A stretch of DNA of 8,021 bases from a bacterium. GTDB lineage: Bacteria > JAJVIF01 > JAGGVT01. The stretch spans positions 1 through 8,021 of the forward strand of contig JAGGVT010000051.1 in assembly GCA_021157815.1 (NCBI GenBank), given 5' to 3'. A program made the position numbers and the translations under genes. The notes beneath the pieces are model-generated. The model was not told the origin of the DNA and searched no databases. It worked only from the letters and a program-made list of their open reading frames with translations. Numbering within the stretch: position 1 is the first letter of the stretch; every line of letters starts with the position of its first letter. Shown one piece after another: positions 1-5,554 of the stretch.

Positions 1-740
1 CGGGTTATGACGACAGATCGAATCTGTTCCAAATCTTCGAATTCACCGACAGTTCGGGCTATGATTTCCCGCTTGTCCACGGTCACTCGACCGCCTGTTT
101 GCTCGATGTTTTCTTCTGCCAGACGTTGCATCACTGTCTGGAGCGGCAAATTGTGTTTTTCCATTGCGAGGGGATCGAGTTCAATACGAATCTCCCGCTT
201 TAGTCCGCCGATTATCTCCGTACCGGCTACGCCTTGCACAGCAAGGATTCGATCCTGTAACCAGTTGTCCGCCCATTCGCGCAGTTCAACAGGTCCCATG
301 CGGTCGGAACTAACAGTCAATTGCATGACAGGCAGTTGCGAAGGGTCTGACTTAAAGACAAACGGTGGATTAATATCCTCGGGAAGGTTCTGTTCGGCGC
401 GTGTTAGAGCGGCAAGCACATCCTGGAATGCAATGTCCACGTCGGTGCCGTACTCGAAGTTTACATCCAGCGAATACAGTCCTTCGCGACAGGTGGACTC
501 CAGAGAATCCAGACGATCAACCGTGGCTATAATGCGTTCAAGCGGGTCGGCGATGTCTTTAATGAGTTCTTCCGGGGTTGCGCCTGACCATCGGATTTGA
601 ATTTTTATTAGAGGATATGTGACATCGGGAAGGTAACTTACAGGCATTTGGAATAAGCCGAACATTCCCAGCACGACCAGAGCCAATGTAATGGCTCCCG
701 TGGCTAAGCGACGTTTGACAGTATATTCCGTAATTCTCAT
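1..740 (-). CDS. RND-family efflux permease, N-terminal part (cut by window edge)
   Basis: Inner-membrane proton-driven pump subunit of a tripartite RND efflux system (AcrB/HAE1-like); only the first 246 or so residues are present, against roughly 1,000 or more for the family. Visible are the cytoplasmic N-terminus, the first membrane helix (about residues 12-32) and the start of the periplasmic porter region. Recognisable family signatures are LPDVTYP (37-43), W51, GA at 53-54 and PEE at 56-58, then a DPLE motif and a stretch with INPPFV and LPVMQL typical of the first porter subdomain. The start ATG (740-738) overlaps the TGA of the upstream membrane fusion gene as ATGA, and GAGGT lies 9 nt before it, so the start is secure. 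The order fusion protein then pump is the usual one. Substrate cannot be read from this fragment; it looks more HAE1-like than CusA-like, but that is inference. Confidence 0.93.
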   Translation of the reverse strand, partial: MRITEYTVKRRLATGAITLALVVLGMFGLFQMPVSYLPDVTYPLIKIQIRWSGATPEELIKDIADPLERIIATVDRLDSLESTCREGLYSLDVNFEYGTDVDIAFQDVLAALTRAEQNLPEDINPPFVFKSDPSQLPVMQLTVSSDRMGPVELREWADNWLQDRILAVQGVAGTEIIGGLKREIRIELDPLAMEKHNLPLQTVMQRLAEENIEQTGGRVTVDKREIIARTVGEFEDLEQIRSVVIT

Positions 741-2086
741 TCGCCAGCTACCTCATCCGCAGACGATTGAGAGGCGGCAGGCTTCATAGATTTATCCTTC
801 GGAGTTGAACTGCTTTTATCCCCGTCCTTGCCAATGATTTTTATGGCTTGGCCGTCGCGCAGCTTTGCATTGCCAGCTACAATCACCTTATCACCCGGTT
901 CAATGCCCTTGATTATCTGCACCACATTTTCCTGACGAATTCCGAGTTCCACTTCACATTGTTGAGCTTTGCCCTGATCTGCAATGAAGACAACGTTCAC
1001 GCCCTTTGTGGTGGTCAACACCGCATTGGCGGGTACCAGAGCCGCATTCTCTGCTTTCTGAAGTTCGAGCGTCAACCGGGTGAACATGTTCGGCAGAAGT
1101 TCGGCTGATTCAGTAAGACGGGCTTCGATAGTCCGTGTCCGCATCACCTCATCAAGCTGCGGATAAACGAGTTCCACTTCAGCTGCAAATATTTTCCCCG
1201 GTATGGCATCGAACGAAGCCTTCAGTTTAAGCCCCGGCTTCACAGCGGCGACATGTGCTTCGGGGACGGCAAATCGCAGCACCAGCGATTCGGGAGCATA
1301 CATCTCAATAAGAGGAGCCCTGGCGGAAACAAGGTCACCGTAGCGGACATGCACTTTTGTGATAATCCCATCGAACGGAGCGGTAATGATCAATTCTGCG
1401 AGGTGAGTTTTTGCAAGTTCCAATTTGGCGGATGCTTCTTTCACCATGCTCGACTGTATCTCAATTTCTGACAGCGTGGGACCAACCTTGAGAATCCTCA
1501 GCGTTTCCCGGGCTGCGGCAAGTTCCGCTTCAGCTACTACCATGCGCTCCCGAGCCTGATCAACGCTCTGTTGAGATGTGAATTTCCGTGCGAATAGTTC
1601 CGTTTCACGTTCATGGTTCTTACGGGCTTCCTCAAGCGTTGCCTGCCATCGCTGGACATTTGCTTCAGCCTTGTCGATTTCCTCGGGACGCGCTCCAGCT
1701 TTCAGGTCGGCTAGTTTTGCCTGCGCGACCGCCAAGGTGGCTTCGCTCATCTGAACTTCGGCTCGATAGATTGCGCGATCAATCTCCACGAGTTTCTCAC
1801 CGGCTTGCACAACGTCACCCTCCCGACGGGGGCAGTTCGTGATTGGGCCTTCCTTGGTAGCGGCAATTACAGCGGATTCGATAGCCACGACCTCACCGCT
1901 CAGTTCCAGTGTGTGAGAAATGCTGCCATAACGCACTTCCTGCACCTCGACCGGCAGCGGCTTGGGTTGTTTTGCCTCGCTGGTTGACGATTGGGACGAT
2001 CTGCCAAACAGACCGTACCAAATTGCACTCACTGCAACGACAACCACTATCAGTATAAGCATGATTCGTTTGTTTTGAGGATTCAT
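737..2086 (-). CDS. RND efflux periplasmic adaptor (membrane fusion protein, HlyD/AcrA type)
   Basis: Adaptor that links an inner-membrane RND pump to an outer-membrane channel. From the chosen ATG it has 449 residues: an N-terminal signal-anchor helix (about 9-26) with no lipobox Cys, a first half of the lipoyl domain containing REGDVVQAGEKLVEID (about 88-103), a long Ala/Glu-rich alpha hairpin (about 106-232) holding the family motif KAGARPEEI and a related KVGPTLSEI, the second lipoyl half with TAPFDGIITKV (from about 235), a beta-barrel (about 265-345), a membrane-proximal domain with LVPANAVL, and a charged Lys/Ser-rich tail. A GTG six bases upstream (2092) is also in frame; I prefer the ATG because GGGTGATC sits directly before it and fits the extended Shine-Dalgarno sequence. 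Its stop overlaps the start of the pump gene, which argues for translational coupling. No outer-membrane channel gene is visible. Family assignment is firm; substrate unknown. Confidence 0.93.
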   Translation of the reverse strand: MNPQNKRIMLILIVVVVAVSAIWYGLFGRSSQSSTSEAKQPKPLPVEVQEVRYGSISHTLELSGEVVAIESAVIAATKEGPITNCPRREGDVVQAGEKLVEIDRAIYRAEVQMSEATLAVAQAKLADLKAGARPEEIDKAEANVQRWQATLEEARKNHERETELFARKFTSQQSVDQARERMVVAEAELAAARETLRILKVGPTLSEIEIQSSMVKEASAKLELAKTHLAELIITAPFDGIITKVHVRYGDLVSARAPLIEMYAPESLVLRFAVPEAHVAAVKPGLKLKASFDAIPGKIFAAEVELVYPQLDEVMRTRTIEARLTESAELLPNMFTRLTLELQKAENAALVPANAVLTTTKGVNVVFIADQGKAQQCEVELGIRQENVVQIIKGIEPGDKVIVAGNAKLRDGQAIKIIGKDGDKSSSTPKDKSMKPAASQSSADEVAGE

Positions 2087-2129
2087 GATCACCCACTTTA
2101 GACTTTTCAGACAGTTACTTCAAAAACAA

Positions 2130-2141
2130 TTGCCCAGGCAA
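2130..2141. promoter_or_regulatory. Short palindrome at the predicted transcription start (possible operator)
   Basis: TTGCCCAGGCAA is a 5-bp inverted repeat around a central CA, with one further base pair of imperfect extension on each side (AATTGCC versus ATTTGCC). It begins immediately after the candidate -10 box and covers the predicted start site, which is where many efflux-pump repressors bind. It is short, and no regulator gene is adjacent, so the operator role is an inference from position. Confidence 0.3.
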
Positions 2142-2170
2142 ATCATACAATCATTTTATATGAAATCCAA
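2142..2170 (-). promoter_or_regulatory. Candidate sigma-70-type promoter for the efflux operon
   Basis: On the minus strand TTGGAT (2170-2165) is followed after 17 nt by TATGAT (2147-2142). The -10 box matches the consensus at five of six positions and the -35 at three of six, with ideal spacing. Transcription would start near 2135 and give a leader of about 50 nt before the ATG at 2086. The region is AT-rich, so a chance match is possible. Confidence 0.4.
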
Positions 2171-2316
2171 ATTTAGCCTCCCTGAAAAGCGCCTTTGGGT
2201 GCGGGAGATGTATCATGTCTTGATTTAATTGGAACTGAACTTGTTGTCCTAACAAGCCTGTGTTTTTGAAGCCAGGTTTGCACACACCCCATTATGGAGA
2301 AATGCTTCTTATACTC

Positions 2317-3120
2317 TCAGCCGATTTCCTGTATCTCAAAGGAAATAATGCATCCACTGGTTTTACCGTTATCATTCAACGGTTCAATCATCGCTCGGAT
2401 TACATTTCTATCCCACAAGAATCTAACCGAATCAACAGATTTAGAATCAGACATGCTCGAATCCACAACCTGTAAAATCTCACCGGGCAAAACCTCAGAT
2501 ATATCCGTTCCCGGCATGACATGGCGTAATGCCGGTATGGTTTTTTTGGCGGTATTGTTTGTCAAAGCGATTTCCCGATTGCCGGTAATCCCAATTACAG
2601 CAACAGGCAGCCTTTCCAATATTTCCTGTGACAAATCAAGTGATACCGATTGAGATGATACAAGTTGAGCCAGTCGCTCATTTAAAAGCGTTAATTCCTC
2701 GTTTTGCTCAATTGTTCTTTGTGTCAGCTCTTTGTTTTCAATGGTTAAAGTATAATGGCTCAGGCACTGATAGATGGCAGTGATGATTTCATCTTTATTT
2801 ATCGGTTTGCTGAAATATCGATAAACCTCGCCTTTGTTGATCGCATCTACAACAATACCCAACTCAGCCTGTCCTGTAAGTATAACGCGGACAATATCGG
2901 GATGCAGGTCCTTTACAATTGAGAGAAATTCGATACCGGTCATACCGGGCATATTCTGGTCAACAATAACCAATTCCACCTGGTTGTCATTCAGGATTTC
3001 CAGCCCCTCTTCACCGCCCGGGGCGGTAAGGAGTGTAAAATCCTCTTTATGCACCAATCGTGACATGGCATCCAATATGCTTTGCTCATCGTCAATTAGT
3101 AAAACTGTCTTGTTATTCAT
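2317..3120 (-). CDS. Response regulator: REC receiver plus C-terminal PAS-like domain
   Basis: A 267-residue two-component response regulator. The receiver spans about residues 4-120 with acidic pocket D10/D11, phospho-acceptor D54 (in VDQNMPGMTG), T82 (in ILTG) and K105 (in FSKPI), so it should accept phosphate. A helical linker (about 120-158) leads to a PAS-like segment (about 160-265: ILERLPVAVIGI, a TNNTA turn, a VLPGEI helix, then C-terminal strands). There is no DNA-binding, GGDEF, EAL or HD output. The start is the ATG at 3120, with AGGAG six bases upstream; an in-frame TTG at 3138 would add six residues but has no comparable site. It lies 71 nt after the degenerate HD-GYP gene and probably belongs to the same operon, although a promoter may lie between them. 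The output may act through protein contacts or a small ligand; the PAS call rests on pattern and is less certain than the receiver. Confidence 0.9.
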   Translation of the reverse strand: MNNKTVLLIDDEQSILDAMSRLVHKEDFTLLTAPGGEEGLEILNDNQVELVIVDQNMPGMTGIEFLSIVKDLHPDIVRVILTGQAELGIVVDAINKGEVYRYFSKPINKDEIITAIYQCLSHYTLTIENKELTQRTIEQNEELTLLNERLAQLVSSQSVSLDLSQEILERLPVAVIGITGNREIALTNNTAKKTIPALRHVMPGTDISEVLPGEILQVVDSSMSDSKSVDSVRFLWDRNVIRAMIEPLNDNGKTSGCIISFEIQEIG

Positions 3121-3126
3121 ATTAAA

Positions 3127-3131
3127 CTCCT
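3127..3131 (-). promoter_or_regulatory. Ribosome binding site AGGAG deciding the REC-PAS start
   Basis: AGGAG on the minus strand, six bases before the ATG at 3120. It selects this ATG over the upstream in-frame TTG at 3138. Confidence 0.8.
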
Positions 3132-3173
3132 GATTCAAAATATATCATTCCTTGAAACAAATCTATTCACAGC

Positions 3174-3201
3174 ATTATAATTCCTGCTTCATCATGCCCA
3201 A
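3174..3201 (-). promoter_or_regulatory. Weak candidate promoter before the REC-PAS gene
   Basis: A perfect TATAAT (3179-3174, minus strand) lies 16 nt after TTGGGC (3201-3196), which matches the -35 consensus at three of six positions and overlaps the end of the preceding gene. Transcription would start about 47 nt before the ATG at 3120. It could give the REC-PAS gene extra expression apart from the kinase operon. The surrounding gap is AT-rich, so the match may be accidental. Confidence 0.3.
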
Positions 3202-4343
3202 AAATGGTCGGGCGCTTGAACCTCGATTGGCTCTTCAACGCCAACGGTCATGGCATAGTTTTTCAAACGCTCCCGCATTACATTTGAAACTTCCTGGCCT
3301 TTTGTAATTAGCAGCAATCCATCCCTATTCACCACATTTTGCCCCAGTATCATCCCGGTTGTCAGTTCACCAACAGTAACAGATTTGAGTACATATTTTT
3401 TCTGCTCCCTGATAGTCTCCTTTAGCGCTTTCAGCATTTCAGGATCATAACGTTCTGAATATTCCTCCATCTCCGCGATTGCAGCCGTTTTTGTGAAACC
3501 ACCGGACTCTAGTGTGTCTAAATCAAGAGCAACCTTCAGCAGTCTCGCACCCAAAGTGATTTCCTTCCCGCTTGAGCCAACCTTCGAGAAATCGGATTCA
3601 TCGAAATTTTTCTCCTGGTTGGCAATAATTTCAGCAATTATCTCCAACCTTGGTATGTTGGTGATTATGTCGTGGGCAATACCGGGATGGGATGCCATCA
3701 TTTGCGTTTCATCGTCGCTTAATGCCTTCTCCAGATACCTTTTCTCCAACACTGAGGACGGAACTGCGACACATCCAACCTGTGACAGCATAGCCGCAAC
3801 TTCGTAATGCCACGGATTTTCCAGTTTCAAGTACTTTGCCATCTGCGCCACAGTTGATTTGACTCGGGATGCTCTACCGAAAGCCACCGGATTAACAAGC
3901 GAAAGGACATCCGTTAACATCTTTATGCTTCCTTTAAGCGTTTTTTCCAATATCTCCCGTTCAGCAGTGATTAGATTATACTGCCTGATACCGGCATCCA
4001 AAACGCCTTTCATTGTGTCAGGATCACATGGTTTTACCAGAAAACGGAATATGTTGCCTTTATTCACTGATTCTATTGCCGCCTCAAGATCCGCATTTCC
4101 TGTCAGCATAATGCGGACTGTATCCGGCAATTCCAACCTTACTTTAGAGAGAAATTCTATTCCATCCATGCCGGGCATTCTGAGATCAGAAACAACCACT
4201 GGATAAGACCCGTTACCGGCTAACTTGGCTAATCCCTCCGCACCTCCCGGCGCTGTATCAACATCGTATAGTTTCCGCAAGTTCCTTGAATAAGCCATAA
4301 GAATGTTTGGGTCATCATCGACAAAAAGGATTTTGTTTTTCAT
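3192..4343 (-). CDS. Response regulator: REC receiver plus degenerate HD-GYP-like domain
   Basis: A 383-residue regulator of the RpfG/HD-GYP architecture. The receiver is intact: D9-D11, phospho-acceptor D53 (SDLRMPGMDG), T81 (MLTG), K104 (LVKPC). From about residue 140 the order of an HD-GYP phosphodiesterase domain can be followed, but the catalytic positions have changed: the first His region reads GRASRV, the HD pair reads MLSQVGC (S187, Q188), and the HHE motif reads NQE (242-244), with no GYP signature after it. H219 (MASHPG) is kept. Hydrolysis of cyclic di-GMP is therefore unlikely. A C-terminal segment (about 322-380, GELTTGMILGQNV, a DGLLL turn) resembles the small beta domain often found after such modules. 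The ATG overlaps the TGA of the REC-HDOD gene by 4 nt and has AAGGGGTGA before it. From memory, similar dead-looking HD-GYP regulators occur in Geobacter-type bacteria. Probable role: binding or scaffolding switched by phosphorylation. Confidence 0.92.
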   Translation of the reverse strand: MKNKILFVDDDPNILMAYSRNLRKLYDVDTAPGGAEGLAKLAGNGSYPVVVSDLRMPGMDGIEFLSKVRLELPDTVRIMLTGNADLEAAIESVNKGNIFRFLVKPCDPDTMKGVLDAGIRQYNLITAEREILEKTLKGSIKMLTDVLSLVNPVAFGRASRVKSTVAQMAKYLKLENPWHYEVAAMLSQVGCVAVPSSVLEKRYLEKALSDDETQMMASHPGIAHDIITNIPRLEIIAEIIANQEKNFDESDFSKVGSSGKEITLGARLLKVALDLDTLESGGFTKTAAIAEMEEYSERYDPEMLKALKETIREQKKYVLKSVTVGELTTGMILGQNVVNRDGLLLITKGQEVSNVMRERLKNYAMTVGVEEPIEVQAPDHFWA

Positions 4344-5554
4344 GCTTTCACCCCTTCTGAAATTGTTTCCATACAGATATTACGCCAATCCTCGAGATGA
4401 TCTGACAGTCCCAAACTCACCAGGTAATCAAGATCTAAATTTACAGTATTATCGATGCCTTTTTCTTTATGCATCAGTTCGTTGGAGAAGTAATTCGCCG
4501 CATGAACACAAGTCAAAGGTTGAAAGGAAAGCGTTGGGGCATCGCTCGGATTGTGATGATATGCAACTGATTCGAGCACGGAATCAGACATCCCCCAAAG
4601 CCCCAGCAGGTAAGCTCCAACATCGGCATGTGTTGAACCCAGCACCGATTTTTCCGCTTCTTGAATTGGTATATGCTTTGTTTCTTGAGCTTTTAGTATC
4701 TTGTTATACTGTTTAGGTAAATTTGACGCGAGAATCATTTTTCCGCAATCGTGAAGCATTCCCGCAATGAACGCACTTTCTATTATTTGAGTACTGGCTT
4801 TTTCCGACGCCGCAATCTTTTTTGCCATTGCGGCTACTTCCATGCTGTGTTGCCAAACCGGCTGAAACTGAAAATCACCCGATTCCTTGTCAAATTCAGT
4901 GAATATGTGCACAGAGAGAACCATGGTTTTAATTGTATCAATGCCAAGTAACCTTACGGCCTGGCCGGGATTGGTAATGCGCGTTGGGAATCCGAAAAAT
5001 GAGGAATTGACAAGTTGAAGGATCTTCGCGGTCATTCCAACGTCGTTTTCAACGATTTTACTGACTCTGTTCATATTGACTTCAGTGCATTTAAGTTCCT
5101 TGTTAAGGTCCACGTACAATTGAGGCAGACTCGGCATTGAGGTCATCTTTGTAATTGTCTTCATCAACTGCCCATTTGCAAGTATATTCCTGAGTAACAA
5201 CGCCCGTGATATTACTTCCTTCAACTTGGTTGCTTCGCATGGCTTCGATAAATACTGGTGAACTGACCCCAGAGTTTTTACCACAGCTTCCATTTCCGAG
5301 TGTCCGGAAAGTACAATTCGTACAACATCGGGATGTCCTTCTCTTACCTTCTCAAGGAGTTCAGCCCCATCCATTCCCGGCATGCGCATGTCCGATATAA
5401 TTACATCAAAATGATCCTTCTCCATCAGCTCCAGTGCTTCTTTTCCGCCTCCTGCAAATGACATATCCCATTCATCCCTCATGGGACGCAGCATTCGTCT
5501 CAAACCATCAAGAATTTTCGATTCATCATCAACAAAGAGCAGTTGCTTCTTCAT
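4340..5554 (-). CDS. Response regulator: REC receiver plus HDOD domain
   Basis: A 404-residue regulator. The receiver (about 3-120) has D9/D10, phospho-acceptor D55 (SDMRMPGMDG), S83 in the LSG position normally Thr/Ser, and K104 (LSKPC). The HDOD domain (about 137-345) starts with MPSLPQLY, continues through the NSSFFGFP and AVRLLGIDTIK motifs usual for this family, and keeps H236 (WQHS), H268-D269 (LHDCGK), H309 (THADVGAYLL) and H333-H334 (AYHH), so the metal-site pattern looks preserved. HDOD proteins mostly work in signalling and gene regulation, and no specific reaction can be assigned. The start is the ATG at 5554, with GGAGAG eight bases upstream; the in-frame TTG at 5578 has no better site. 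The start lies 26 nt inside the 3' end of the kinase gene, and the stop overlaps the next regulator, so all three are probably translated from one message. Confidence 0.94.
   Translation of the reverse strand: MKKQLLFVDDESKILDGLRRMLRPMRDEWDMSFAGGGKEALELMEKDHFDVIISDMRMPGMDGAELLEKVREGHPDVVRIVLSGHSEMEAVVKTLGSVHQYLSKPCEATKLKEVISRALLLRNILANGQLMKTITKMTSMPSLPQLYVDLNKELKCTEVNMNRVSKIVENDVGMTAKILQLVNSSFFGFPTRITNPGQAVRLLGIDTIKTMVLSVHIFTEFDKESGDFQFQPVWQHSMEVAAMAKKIAASEKASTQIIESAFIAGMLHDCGKMILASNLPKQYNKILKAQETKHIPIQEAEKSVLGSTHADVGAYLLGLWGMSDSVLESVAYHHNPSDAPTLSFQPLTCVHAANYFSNELMHKEKGIDNTVNLDLDYLVSLGLSDHLEDWRNICMETISEGVKA

Larger units (their letters stand above)
2087..2316. other. Intergenic boundary between signalling and efflux operons
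   Basis: About 230 nt with no convincing gene in either direction. Read on the minus strand it first holds a small hairpin at 2240-2256 (stem CTTGTT/AACAAG, loop of five, extendable by two G-U pairs). This could help end transcription of the upstream regulator gene, but no run of T follows on the minus strand, so it is not a good intrinsic terminator. Further on come a candidate promoter and a short palindrome, listed separately, and finally the leader of the membrane fusion gene. The gap and a change in base composition around it suggest an operon boundary. Confidence 0.6.

Noticed and set aside
7-600. Open plus-strand frame of 197 codons at the left edge
   Set aside because: It lies opposite the RND pump coding sequence, whose minus-strand translation carries clear family motifs; the plus-strand translation is Ser/Arg-rich and matches nothing recognisable.
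1893-2096. Short minus-strand frame with several Cys residues near the start of the membrane fusion gene
   Set aside because: It overlaps the membrane fusion gene in another frame of the same strand, covering its signal-anchor codons; the Cys-rich look is a by-product of the frame shift.
2240-2256. Hairpin as an intrinsic terminator of the signalling operon
   Set aside because: The six-base stem with two extra G-U pairs is AT-rich and is not followed by a T run on the minus strand, so it is reported only as a structure within the intergenic region.
3121-3191. Small RNA or riboswitch between the degenerate HD-GYP and REC-PAS genes
   Set aside because: Only 71 nt, AT-rich, with no stable stem found by eye; a leader with a ribosome binding site explains it.
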